Positions 25,357-34,207 of a stretch of DNA of 60,884 nt are shown in pieces; position 1 is the first letter of the stretch; each line of letters starts with the position of its first letter. Source of the stretch: Streptomyces xiaopingdaonensis (lineage in GTDB: Bacteria; Actinomycetota; Actinomycetes; Streptomycetales; Streptomycetaceae). Made by a program: the position numbers and the translations under genes. Where the stretch lies: positions 1 through 60,884 of the forward strand of contig NZ_AJTQ01000335.1 of NCBI RefSeq assembly GCF_000262345.1, read 5' to 3'. The notes beneath the pieces were generated by a model. That model was given only the letters and a program-made list of their open reading frames with translations, ran no database searches and was not told where the DNA came from.

Positions 25357-27255
25357 ATGGGACCTCCTGTACAGCTGCTGCGCAACCGTGCAGCCCGCTG
25401 GCTGACCATCCTCTCGTTACTCAGGCACGTTCCGGCCGGAGCAGCGATCACCTCCCTGCTGCTCAACATCGTCCTCGGACTGCTGCCCATCTCCTTCGTC
25501 GTCGGGATGAGCATCCTGCTCCAGCGCGTCCCGGCCGCCGAAGCCGCGGGCGGCGGCTCTCCGGAGTGGTCCGCGCTGCTGCTCGTCCTCGTCCTTTCCG
25601 GTCTCGCCTTCGGTCTCCAGCAGTCGCTGATGGCCTTTCAGGAGGCGACGGGCGAGGTGGTGATGCGCCACGTGGACCGGCACTGCCGGAACGAGTTGAT
25701 GCACGCGGCGCTCTCCGAGGCGCCGGCCGTCGCCCTCGACAACCCGGCCATGCTCGACCGACTGACCGTGGCCAGAGAGGCGTTCGACCGGACGTCCGCG
25801 TCCCCCGGCGACGCCGCCGCCGGCGCGCTCGCCTTGGTGGCCCGCTACACCCAACTCCTCGCGGCCGCCGTCCTCGTGGGGTACGCGGTGTCTCCCGTGG
25901 CCGCCGTCGTCATCGGACTGACGGCTCTGACCATCCGATACGGTCAGCGCGGCTCGCTCGGCCGCTTCGGCGACTTCTACGACGGCCTCGCCTCCATGAA
26001 ACGCCGCGCCACGTACGTCAAGTACCTCGGCTCGGGCGTGCAGGCCGCGAAGGAGACCCGGCTGCTCGGTCTGCTCGGCTGGTTGCTGGCCCGCCACACC
26101 GCGGAGCACCGCGCGTACCTCACCACCATGTGGCGAGGCCGGCGTCGGCTGCTGGGGCCGCCGTTCCTCGTGCTCTCCGCGGTCGGTCTGACCGGTGCCA
26201 CCGTCGTCGTCGGCATGTTGGCCCAGAACGCGGTCGAGGGGTCGATGTCACTCCTCCACCTGGGCATCGCGCTCCAGGCGCTGCTGATCCTCATCCGCTT
26301 CGGCGTCTACTTCCCGGAAGCCGATGTGCAAACCCAGTACGGCTCCCTCGCCTACCAGGCCCTGCGCTCCTTCCGCGACGGCTCCCGCGCCCTCGCCGAG
26401 CGGAAGACCGCAGTGGGCAACGCCTCGGCCGACGGGCTGCCCGGGGAGGCGATCCGTTTCCACGGCGTCAGCTTCCGCTACCGCGACGACGCACCCCCGG
26501 TGCTCGACGCCCTCGACCTGGAGCTCCCCGCCGGCACCTCCACCGCTGTCGTGGGCGTCAACGGCGCGGGCAAGACGACCCTCGTAAAGCTGCTGACCGG
26601 GCTGTTCGCACCCACCACGGGCCACCTTTCGGTCGACGGCCGGGATCTCGCCACGCTCGCCCCCGAGGAGTGGCACCGCCGCCTCGCGGTCATCTTCCAG
26701 GACTACGTGCGCTACGAGTTGAGCGCAGCGGACAACATCGGCATGGGAGCACCGCACGCCCCGGCCGACGACTCAGAGCTGCTCGCCGCGGCCCGGCGCG
26801 CAGGCGCCACCGAGGCGCTGGCCGCCCTGCCCGACGGGCTGCGCACCGTGCTCTCCCGGCAGTACGAAGGCGGCCGCGACCTCTCGGGCGGGCAGTGGCA
26901 GCGGATCGCGTTGGCCCGGGCCCTGCACGCCGTCCACACGGGGGCCTCCGTGATGATCCTCGACGAGCCGACCGCGCAGCTCGACGTCCGCGCCGAAGTG
27001 GAGTTCTTCGACCGCTTCCTGGAGATCACGCGCGGCCTGACCACCGTCGTCATCTCGCACCGCTTCTCCACGGTCCGCCGCGCCGACCGGATCGTGGTGA
27101 TCGACGGCGGCCGGGTCGTCGAGCAGGGCACCCACGACGAACTCCTCGCCGCGGACGGCCAGTACGCCAGGCTCTTCCACCTCCAGGCCGAGCGCTTCGC
27201 CGACGAGCCCTCCCCCGCCCACCACCCGACGCCCACGACGGATGTGGTCTCATGA
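25357..27255 (+). CDS. ABC exporter subunit (fused membrane and ATPase domains)
   Basis: A 632-residue type IV ABC half-transporter. About five or six membrane segments occupy residues 20-320. The ATPase domain has Walker A GVNGAGKTT (about residue 405), signature LSGGQWQ, Walker B VMILDEPTAQLD and H-loop ISHRFST. Codon 21 is TTA (25417-25419), putting the pair under likely bldA control. The stop overlaps the next subunit start (ATGA), so the two form a heterodimer. Likely export of, or self-resistance to, the cluster product. Confidence 0.93.
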   Translation: MGPPVQLLRNRAARWLTILSLLRHVPAGAAITSLLLNIVLGLLPISFVVGMSILLQRVPAAEAAGGGSPEWSALLLVLVLSGLAFGLQQSLMAFQEATGEVVMRHVDRHCRNELMHAALSEAPAVALDNPAMLDRLTVAREAFDRTSASPGDAAAGALALVARYTQLLAAAVLVGYAVSPVAAVVIGLTALTIRYGQRGSLGRFGDFYDGLASMKRRATYVKYLGSGVQAAKETRLLGLLGWLLARHTAEHRAYLTTMWRGRRRLLGPPFLVLSAVGLTGATVVVGMLAQNAVEGSMSLLHLGIALQALLILIRFGVYFPEADVQTQYGSLAYQALRSFRDGSRALAERKTAVGNASADGLPGEAIRFHGVSFRYRDDAPPVLDALDLELPAGTSTAVVGVNGAGKTTLVKLLTGLFAPTTGHLSVDGRDLATLAPEEWHRRLAVIFQDYVRYELSAADNIGMGAPHAPADDSELLAAARRAGATEALAALPDGLRTVLSRQYEGGRDLSGGQWQRIALARALHAVHTGASVMILDEPTAQLDVRAEVEFFDRFLEITRGLTTVVISHRFSTVRRADRIVVIDGGRVVEQGTHDELLAADGQYARLFHLQAERFADEPSPAHHPTPTTDVVS

Positions 27256-29042
27256 CGTCCCGTGTCCACACCGCGCGCTGGCTGCTTGCGGCCGCCTGGC
27301 GCGCCGACCCCCGCAAACTCCTCGCCGCTGCCGCCCTGTTGCTCGTGGGACACCTCGCCACGCCGGCCGTGGCGCTGGCCCTGCGCAGCTTCACCGATCG
27401 GGTCCTCGCGAACGACCTCGGTCCCGGGCTGCTCGCCGGCGGCGTCATCGCGGCGATCCTCGTCGCCGAGCTGATGCTCGGGCACTTCGCCCACCTCTAC
27501 TACTTCGAGGTGGGCGAACAGGCGGAAGCAGAGGTCAACGCCGACCTCATCAGGTACGCCAACGGCAGCCCCGGAATGGAGCACCTCGACGACGCCGAGT
27601 TCGCCGACGCCGTCATCCTGGTCCGCGAGGAGGTGCAGAAACTCCGCGGCTACCTCGAAGCGCTGCTCCAACTCAGCGCCATGGCCGTACAGTTGACGAT
27701 CACCACGCTGATCCTCGCCTCGCTCGAGCCATGGCTGCTCCTGCTGCCGCTGGGCGCGGTGCCCCCGGTCCTCATGGGCCGGTACGCGCAGCGCTTCGTG
27801 GACCGTTCGCGAACGGCCACCGCCGCCGACCTCCGGCTCGCCCGTCACCTGCTGCTCGTGGCGACCTCGGCGGCCTCCACCAAGGAGGTGCGGATCTTCG
27901 GTGCCGAGCAGGCCCTGCGTCAACGCCACGACACCGCCTGGCGGCGCGCCACCAGGAGGCTGTGCCAGGGGCGGCTGGCCGGGGCCGGGCTGCGTGCCCT
28001 CGGCCAGCTCGCGTTCACCCTCGCCTGCTGTTCCGCCATCTACCTCGTGCTGCGCAACGCCGTGGCCGGCACCGTGAGCATCGGCGACGTGGTCCTCACC
28101 GTCACTCTCGCCGTGCAGTTGAACGTCCAGGTCGGGGCGGGGCTCGGGATGCTCTCCACGCTCCAGGCCGCCGGGAACATGGTGGCGCGGCTGGCCCGAC
28201 TGCGGGACTGGCCGATCCGTACCCGGCCCGCTCGCGCCGCGCGTTCGGCCGCCGCCGTCCCGCGCCGCCTGGAGCAGGGCATCCGGCTGGAGGGGGTGAG
28301 CTTCACCTACCCGGGCACCGACCGCACCGTGCTGCGGAACGTCACGCTCGACCTCCCGGCCGGCGGGACCACGGCACTCGTCGGTGAGAACGGCTCCGGG
28401 AAGAGCACCTTGGTCAAGCTGTTGTGCGGGCTGTACGAGCCTACGCACGGCCGGATCCTGGTGGACGGAACGGACCTGCGCGAGCTGACTCCGCAGGAAT
28501 GGCAGGCCCGGGTGGGCTCGCTCTTCCAGGACTTCGCCCGCTTCGAGTTCACCCTGCGGGAGAACGTGGGCGTGGGCGACCTGGCGCGCCTCGACCAGGA
28601 CGAGGCGCTCCTCGCCGGGCTGCGCACCGCGGGAGCCACGCACGTGGTGCAGCGGGTCCCGGGCGGTCTGGACGGCGTGGTCGGTCAGGGCTACGCCGAC
28701 GGCGCCGAACTCTCCGGCGGTCAGTGGCAGTCCCTCGGCCTGGCCCGATCCACGCTCCGTGACCGGCCGTTGCTCCAAATCCTCGACGAGCCGGCGGCGG
28801 CGTTGGACGCGGCGGCGGAGCACGCCGTCTTCGAGCGTTTCGCCGGTGCCGCTCGGCAGGTCGGTGACGGCGGGGGCGTTACGGTCTTCGTCTCGCACCG
28901 CTTCTCGACCGTGCGGATGGCGGACCGCATTGCGGTACTGGAGCAGGGCGCCGTCCGCGAATACGGCAGCCACGGCGCGCTGATGGCACAGCGGGGTCTG
29001 TACGCCGACCTGTTCTCCCTCCAGGCCCGCAGCTACAGCTGA
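27252..29042 (+). CDS. ABC exporter subunit, partner
   Basis: 596 residues from the ATG at 27252, inside the previous stop. The membrane domain spans about residues 15-310. The nucleotide-binding domain has GENGSGKST, LSGGQWQ, LLQILDEPAAALD and VSHRFST, with the catalytic Glu intact. It pairs with the upstream subunit. A longer same-frame ORF beginning at 25242 is an artefact of few stops. A hairpin follows 26 bases after the stop. Confidence 0.93.
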   Translation: MTSRVHTARWLLAAAWRADPRKLLAAAALLLVGHLATPAVALALRSFTDRVLANDLGPGLLAGGVIAAILVAELMLGHFAHLYYFEVGEQAEAEVNADLIRYANGSPGMEHLDDAEFADAVILVREEVQKLRGYLEALLQLSAMAVQLTITTLILASLEPWLLLLPLGAVPPVLMGRYAQRFVDRSRTATAADLRLARHLLLVATSAASTKEVRIFGAEQALRQRHDTAWRRATRRLCQGRLAGAGLRALGQLAFTLACCSAIYLVLRNAVAGTVSIGDVVLTVTLAVQLNVQVGAGLGMLSTLQAAGNMVARLARLRDWPIRTRPARAARSAAAVPRRLEQGIRLEGVSFTYPGTDRTVLRNVTLDLPAGGTTALVGENGSGKSTLVKLLCGLYEPTHGRILVDGTDLRELTPQEWQARVGSLFQDFARFEFTLRENVGVGDLARLDQDEALLAGLRTAGATHVVQRVPGGLDGVVGQGYADGAELSGGQWQSLGLARSTLRDRPLLQILDEPAAALDAAAEHAVFERFAGAARQVGDGGGVTVFVSHRFSTVRMADRIAVLEQGAVREYGSHGALMAQRGLYADLFSLQARSYS

Positions 29043-29067
29043 CAGCGCCCCGTCCCGGCGCCACGAA

Positions 29068-29101
29068 GAGGCCCTGCCCACCCCAGGGTGAGCAGGGCCT
29101 C
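29068..29101. terminator. Bidirectional hairpin terminator
   Basis: GAGGCCCTGC (29068-29077) pairs perfectly with GCAGGGCCTC (29092-29101). It separates the rightward ABC pair from the convergent glycosyltransferase-like pair. Confidence 0.8.
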
Positions 29102-29118
29102 CGAGCGCTGCGAAGGGT

Positions 29119-30270
29119 TCACGCCATGGCCGGGTCGCGCTTCCCTTCCGCCACCGCGGCACCGGCCCGAACCCCCTCGAGCACCAGGGGCTGCAGCCAC
29201 TCCCCCACCGCGGGCAGCCAGCGGGCGGGTACGACCCGGCGGACCGCGCCGGGCCCGAGCGTCGCCAGCGCCGCCCGTGCCACGGGCGCCTCCAGGTCCA
29301 AGGAGACGGCGTGCTCCCGGGCGAGATCCGCGGCCACCACACCGTGGAGGAACGCGACGATCCAGACCTCGAAGAGCGGTATCTCCCCCAGCCGGTCGGT
29401 GAGTCGGGCGTGCCCGGGGACCCGCGTCAGCGCCTCCTCCAGAGCCGTCGCCAGGTACTGCTCGGTGATGCCCCGTTGCCGCAGCGCCGCACGCGCCGAC
29501 GTGCGTTCCCACCCGTCGAGGGTGGCGGCGTCGGGCAGGCACGCGTCCGCGTACTGACCCCAGAAGTCGTAGTACGGGATGGTGCTGAGGCCGGTGAGCA
29601 GCGTGTGCTCGCCGGCGGGTACCGCGCTCGCCGGCGGGAGGCAGGCACCCTTGCGCGGGCCGAAGACGCTGTTGCCCACGAGGCTGGACGACTCCTGGTC
29701 GTGGTCGGCCAGGTTGGCCACCGGGATCACCGTCCTCACCCGGCGCTCGACGAGATGGCCCAGGAGCGCCACGTCGTCCGGAGCGCCGTTGGCCTCCTCG
29801 GCCTGCGCATATGCCTCGAACCCGAGCGCCACCCCGGTCGGGAGGACGAGACCGACGCAGGGGATGTAGTCGTCCACCACGGGCGCCAGGGTGTACCCGA
29901 GCATGGCGGCGAGCCGGACCGCGTGGGCGGTACGCGAACCCCACTCGGTGAAGAGGGAGACCGCGTCGGTCGGCCGTGCGGCGAGCAGCTCCCGCAGGCG
30001 GGGCAGGAAATCCGCCACCGGCTGCGCGTCGTCCTGGAGCACCACGTGGTGAGTGGCGTCCGGAGCGGCGAGCGACCAGGCCAGCCGCGCCGTCCGCAGT
30101 GCCGAGGGCGGACCGTCCGGCTGCGGGTCGTAGACGACGCGGGGAGCCAGCTCGGGCAACCGCTCGGCCAACGCGTGTGCGGCCTCGGCGCGTTCGGGGT
30201 GCGCCATGACCGCGGCGGAGATGCTCACGTCCTGCTCGTGCGGTGCTGTGGGGTACGCGGAGGCGGCCAC
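29119..30270 (-). CDS. Glycosyltransferase-like protein (GT-A-like N-terminus)
   Basis: 383 residues from the GTG at 30270, with AGAAGGAG 7 bases upstream. Residues 15-220 look like a GT-A fold: ISAAVMAHPERAEAAHAL, then VVLQDDAQP, where nucleotide-sugar enzymes place acidic metal ligands. A helical C-terminal region of 160 residues matches nothing I recognise. It lies 11 bases downstream of a clear GT2 gene. It might transfer a sugar or use a GT fold for another ligand. Family assignment is tentative. Confidence 0.55.
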   Translation of the reverse strand: MAASAYPTAPHEQDVSISAAVMAHPERAEAAHALAERLPELAPRVVYDPQPDGPPSALRTARLAWSLAAPDATHHVVLQDDAQPVADFLPRLRELLAARPTDAVSLFTEWGSRTAHAVRLAAMLGYTLAPVVDDYIPCVGLVLPTGVALGFEAYAQAEEANGAPDDVALLGHLVERRVRTVIPVANLADHDQESSSLVGNSVFGPRKGACLPPASAVPAGEHTLLTGLSTIPYYDFWGQYADACLPDAATLDGWERTSARAALRQRGITEQYLATALEEALTRVPGHARLTDRLGEIPLFEVWIVAFLHGVVAADLAREHAVSLDLEAPVARAALATLGPGAVRRVVPARWLPAVGEWLQPLVLEGVRAGAAVAEGKRDPAMA

Positions 30271-30281
30271 TGTGACTCCTT

Positions 30282-31505
30282 CTACGGGTGGGCGCTGTGG
30301 ACGGGCGACACGGGCTCGTGGCCCGAAGACGCGGGGATGCGGCGGGGAGCGCCGGCGCAGACGCGTTCGGCCTCACGTCGGACGGCGCCGCGGAACGGCT
30401 CCGCCAACTGCTCGGTGAGGGGGAGCAGATGGCAGCTCTCGAACTCGTCGTCGTCGAACGGCAGGGTGAGTCCGACCAGCGGCAACACCCGCAGCCCCGC
30501 GGCCGAGTCGAAGAGCGCCTCGGCCTCGGCGTCGACGAGCCCGCCCGCGCCGTCCACGAGCGCGCCGACGGCCAGCGCCGGCCTGCCCTCGCGGAACCCC
30601 CGTACGACGGCCGGCCGCCGCCCGGCGGCCACCCGCGCCACCTCCGCCTCGGCCTGGGGGCACAGCCGGTGAGCCTCGAGCCAGCCGCCGAAGGCGATCG
30701 CCAACTCCAGCTCCAGGTGAGGCCATTTGGCCAGGTAGTAGCGGTTGGTGCGCCGGGCCGCGTCCTCCTGCGCGGAGAAGTCGCGGCGGTGCGGCAGATG
30801 CAGTCCGTAGACGTCGCCGGCCGGCAGCAGCGGAGTACCTGTGCGGCTGATGCGCAGCGCCCACTCCTGGTCCTCGGCGCCCCAGCCGGTGAAGCCCTCG
30901 TCGAGCCACAGGTCGTGCTGGTGCAGCGTCGATGTGGGCAGTGCCATCAGCCCGGTCCGGGCGAAGGCCCAGGGGAACCGGGCGAACGCCGGGGCGTACG
31001 CGGCGGAGAAGCGCGGGTCCAACCGGTGCCGGTCGGCGCCTTCCAGGTCGTCGAGCAACTTGCGGTAGTGCGCGTACGGTTGGATGTCGGGCGAGGCGGC
31101 ATCGCTTTCGACGACCTCCTCGTAGCCCATGACCTGGCCGAGTACGCAGACTTTCTGGCCGTGCTGGAAGTACCGCTCCCACAGTGTCCGCAACGCATCC
31201 GGCGCAAGCGCCACGTCGGCGTCCACGACGACCACCACCCGGCCCGAGGCGTACCTGATGCCCAGGTTCCGGGCCCTGCTGGTGTTCCACGGTTCGGCGG
31301 TGAGGACGGAGGTCAGCGAGAGCCGCTCGGTGAAGCCGGCGGCGAGCGCGACGTAGGCCGGGTCGTACTCCATCGCACCGACGACGACCTCGAAGTCGGC
31401 GCTGTCCAGGGTCTGTTCGGCCAGGGATGTGAACACCGTCTCGATGTTGGCGAGGCGCTGCTTGTACGGGATGACGATGCTGAGCTTGGGTGCGGGGTCC
31501 CTCAC
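30282..31505 (-). CDS. GT2-family glycosyltransferase
   Basis: 407 residues from the GTG at 31505, with AGGGAGG upstream. The GT-A core is complete: KLSIVIPYKQRLANIE, NLGIRYASGRVVVVVDAD (D-x-D near residue 100), then GFTGWGAEDQEWALR, the catalytic ED region of polypeptide-GalNAc-like GT2 enzymes. A C-terminal extension of about 130 residues has no clear match. It is the first gene of a two-gene leftward unit whose long upstream region carries TTGCCA-type boxes. Likely glycosylates the cluster product or a precursor. Confidence 0.85.
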   Translation of the reverse strand: MRDPAPKLSIVIPYKQRLANIETVFTSLAEQTLDSADFEVVVGAMEYDPAYVALAAGFTERLSLTSVLTAEPWNTSRARNLGIRYASGRVVVVVDADVALAPDALRTLWERYFQHGQKVCVLGQVMGYEEVVESDAASPDIQPYAHYRKLLDDLEGADRHRLDPRFSAAYAPAFARFPWAFARTGLMALPTSTLHQHDLWLDEGFTGWGAEDQEWALRISRTGTPLLPAGDVYGLHLPHRRDFSAQEDAARRTNRYYLAKWPHLELELAIAFGGWLEAHRLCPQAEAEVARVAAGRRPAVVRGFREGRPALAVGALVDGAGGLVDAEAEALFDSAAGLRVLPLVGLTLPFDDDEFESCHLLPLTEQLAEPFRGAVRREAERVCAGAPRRIPASSGHEPVSPVHSAHP

Positions 31506-31924
31506 TGTTCCTCCCTTTGGGAACACGGACCGAGCCCGGGCGGGACCCGTCCGCGAGCTGGATGGGCGGGGTAGGCGGTGTGCGACCCGGGCATCCGGCC
31601 GCACACCGCCGCCCTGCGAGGCGCACGTCCCTTTCTCGACGGCGGGGCGGCGGAGCACGCGTGCTCCGGCGCGAGCCCGTCCCTTCTCCGTGCGACCGGC
31701 CCTCGGGGGCGTCGCGGGGCGAGTGCGGGCGTCAAGTCACCGGAGTGGAGCGTGCGTTGCTCCCGCCGGCGGTTCGCGTGGGCGCGGTCGCGCGGAGACA
31801 CGAGCGGGGGCGGAAGAAGGTTCGTCATGGCGCGTGCCTTTCTGACCGCCGAGGACGCCGTGCCTCCACGCACCTGCAGGACCGCGTGACGGACAACACC
31901 CAAGGTTGCCCTTCTTGGAAACTT

Positions 31925-31937
31925 TTGGCAAGGGAGG
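31925..31937. promoter_or_regulatory. TTGGCAAGGGAGG box
   Basis: Read leftward it is CCTCCCTTGCCAA, the element also found before the TPR regulator, PhyH operon and NRPS. CTTGGAAAC and GGTTGCCC variants lie just beside it. It is about 420 bases upstream of the GT2 start. Confidence 0.45.
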
Positions 31938-32069
31938 TTGCACGTCGACCGACGCGCCTGGGCACCCACGTGACCCGGCATCACGGCGCATCCGCCACCA
32001 TGGAAAGCTGCACAAGCCGCCTCCTCGCAGGCAGCGCCGCTGCCGACACCTCGCATGCCGAAGTGGAGA

Positions 32070-32092
32070 GCTTGGCAGCGCTGTTGCCAAGC
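32070..32092. promoter_or_regulatory. GCTTGGCA-N7-TGCCAAGC dyad
   Basis: A perfect 8-bp inverted repeat containing the TTGGCA/TGCCAA core. It lies 79 bases beyond the response regulator stop and far upstream of GT2, so it may be a second operator or the stem of a terminator for the two-component genes. Confidence 0.5.
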
Positions 32093-32170
32093 CTCGCGCC
32101 GTCAGGCATCCACGCGGTGGCCGCTACGGACCGGCGTCCGGCTGCGCACGGAGACCGCCCGCGCGCGGCC

Positions 32171-32845
32171 TCAACGGGCGTCCCGCTGGTGAGGCGCCGG
32201 TATCAGCGACGCAGCGACCGCCTTGTTCACGGCGTCCAGCCGCGACACCGCACCGAGCTTGCGGTAGATGTTGCGCAGATGGCGCTTGACGGTGCCCTCG
32301 GCGATGGAGAGTCTGCGAGCGATCTGTGCGTTGCTCAGCGCCTCGGCCGTCAGCCCGAGCACCTCGCGTTCCCGCGCCGAGAGCGCGTCGGCTGAGGCCT
32401 GACTCACGCGGTCGAACCCACGTTGCGTCACGGAGAGGATCACATGGCCCGGCTCCCGGTCCACGACCACGCTGTGCAGGGCCGAGAGCAGTTCGTGCCG
32501 CGTCGACCCCTTGACGAGGTACGCACTGGCGCCGAGAGCGAGCATCTCCCGGGCGAGCACGACATCGTCGTGCATGGTGAGCACGACCACGCGGCTCTTC
32601 GGGCAGGCGTGTGCGAGCCGAGGCAGCGTCTCCCGCACCTCCTGCCCGGGCATCTCCACGTCCAGGACGACGATGTCCGGACGCAGCTCGGCGGCCTTGC
32701 GGCATGCCTCTTCGCCGTCCCCCGCCGTACCCACCACCTCAAGGCCACCGGCAGCGGTGAGGATCTCCACGATCCCCTCGCGGAAGAGCGTGTGGTCATC
32801 CGCGATCAGGAGGCGCAGCGGCCTGCCCTCCGGTGTCGTCGCCAC
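32171..32845 (-). CDS. NarL/LuxR-type response regulator
   Basis: 224 residues from the GTG at 32845, inside the histidine kinase 3' end. The receiver domain is intact: acidic pocket LLIADDHTLF, phospho-Asp in IVVLDVEMPG (near residue 58), and Lys in YLVKGS. The C-terminal LuxR helix-turn-helix reads LSAREREVLGLTAEALSNAQIA, then VKRHLRNIYRKLG. It forms a two-component pair with the overlapping kinase. Its targets may include the TTGCCA dyads of this cluster, but this is untested. Confidence 0.93.
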   Translation of the reverse strand: MATTPEGRPLRLLIADDHTLFREGIVEILTAAGGLEVVGTAGDGEEACRKAAELRPDIVVLDVEMPGQEVRETLPRLAHACPKSRVVVLTMHDDVVLAREMLALGASAYLVKGSTRHELLSALHSVVVDREPGHVILSVTQRGFDRVSQASADALSAREREVLGLTAEALSNAQIARRLSIAEGTVKRHLRNIYRKLGAVSRLDAVNKAVAASLIPAPHQRDAR

Positions 32846-33914
32846 CCGGTTCCCCCCTCAACGGCACAAAGACCACGACTCTGGTCCCCTGGCCCGGCTG
32901 CGACTCCACCGTCACGCCGCCGCCGAGGAGTTCGGCGCGCTCGCGCATCGACAGCATGCCGCCGCGGCCGCGCGGAACCGTCGCCCGAGCGTCGAACCCG
33001 GCGCCGTCGTCCTCCACCACGGCTCGGACGCCGCCCGGCGAAACCCGCACGTGAACGGTCACCAGTGTCGCGCCCGCGTGCCGCGCCGCGTTGCGCTGCG
33101 CCTCACGGAGGAGCAGGAACAGCTCCTCGGTCACCTCGGCCGGCAGCGCGGACTCGTCCCCTGTGACACCGACCCGCACCTCGACTCCGCTCTCACCCAG
33201 CTGCGCCGCTTCACGAGCGAGCGCCGCCCGCAGCAGTGCCGCGTCGACCCGGTCCCGGAGGCCCGTCATGATCTCCCGGAGACTGGCCAGCGAACCGCGT
33301 ACGGTGTCCCGCGCCGATTCGAGCCGCTCTCCGGCGCGGACGTGCTCCCCACTCTCTCGGTAAACGTCGTACAGCTCAAGCCAATTGAGCCCGGAGCCCA
33401 ACTGCCCCGCCACCTCGTCGTGGAGCTCCCTGGCGATCCGGCGGCGTTCGTCGTCGTGAGCGCTGCGGACGCGTCGCAGGAGGTGGCCGACGTGCGCGAC
33501 GGACCGCGCCGTGTGCCGGGAGACGATCCGACGGTGCAGCAGCGAGAAGAGCACCGCCGTCTCGGCGCCCGACGGCCGCTCGTCCTCGGGCGTCCTCAGC
33601 AGCACCACGGCGACCGCGTCGAAGAGCGCCGTCGCCGCACGCTCCGAGTCCGCGGGGTGCGTCCGTCCGGCCGCCGGAACGGTGCGGCCGGGCGCCCGAG
33701 TCGGCTGCGGCAGGTACGTGCCCCGGTGCAGTTCCGCGACGACGTGCAGGAGGACCTGCCGGGCCTCGGCCAGGTAGCGCCCGACGTCGCCTTCCTCTCG
33801 GAGCGACGCGCTGTCCGTACCGCGCAAGGCTGCCTCGTAGGCGGTGAGTACCCCTTCCAGGTGGGCGTCCAGCAGCGCCGCCGCGGCGCTCCCCACCCCC
33901 TGCCCCGTCGCCAT
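32796..33914 (-). CDS. Soluble sensor histidine kinase (HisKA_3)
   Basis: 372 residues from the ATG at 33914, with AAAGGGG upstream. No membrane segment is visible, so it senses an internal signal. The phospho-acceptor region reads DDERRRIARELHDEVAGQLG near residue 165. The ATPase domain has EAQRNAARHAGA (N box), DDGAGFD and GRGGMLSMRERAELLGG. The helical N-terminal domain is of unknown ligand. It overlaps its cognate response regulator by 50 bases. Confidence 0.9.
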   Translation of the reverse strand: MATGQGVGSAAAALLDAHLEGVLTAYEAALRGTDSASLREEGDVGRYLAEARQVLLHVVAELHRGTYLPQPTRAPGRTVPAAGRTHPADSERAATALFDAVAVVLLRTPEDERPSGAETAVLFSLLHRRIVSRHTARSVAHVGHLLRRVRSAHDDERRRIARELHDEVAGQLGSGLNWLELYDVYRESGEHVRAGERLESARDTVRGSLASLREIMTGLRDRVDAALLRAALAREAAQLGESGVEVRVGVTGDESALPAEVTEELFLLLREAQRNAARHAGATLVTVHVRVSPGGVRAVVEDDGAGFDARATVPRGRGGMLSMRERAELLGGGVTVESQPGQGTRVVVFVPLRGEPGGDDTGGQAAAPPDRG

Positions 33915-34207
33915 CGCACCCCTTTCCGACCGGCTCAACTCTCCCTGTACTGCGAGAAGTTCGGCGTTCGCAGCGTATCCCCGCGGCTTCCGCCGAGAAA
34001 GCTCCGGACGCGGCCCCGCAAGGTGCACGCGCAGGCTCCGCGTTCCGGCGCCCGTACCCCGAAGGAGACATCGCGCCGTACTCCTCTGGGTACCGCCGCA
34101 TCGCTCTTGTTGAAAACCGGTCGACCGGCTTGCAAAAATGGGCGCACGCCAGCCGTCAACGGACGGGTGAGCGGCTGAACGTCCCACCAACGGGGGGCAC
34201 TGGATCG
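33915..34207. promoter_or_regulatory. Divergent promoter region with GBL-receptor-type operator (site D)
   Basis: Between the kinase gene and the ompR-type gene. ACCGGTCGACCGGC at 34116-34129 contains the perfect palindrome CCGGTCGACCGG and matches the core of sites A-C. It lies about 80 bases before the ompR-type start, within promoter range. Confidence 0.6.

Larger units (their letters stand above)
31506..32170. other. Long intergenic region with TTGCCA boxes
   Basis: About 665 bases with no convincing gene between the GT2 start and the response regulator end. It has two box clusters (31925-31937 and 32070-32092), hundreds of bases from the GT2 start, so the leader of that transcript may be long. 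Confidence 0.45.

Noticed and set aside
25242..29042. A 1266-codon open frame across both ABC genes
   Set aside because: The first 670 codons are an out-of-frame shadow of the first ABC subunit. Only the part from 27252 shows transporter features and a proper coupled start.
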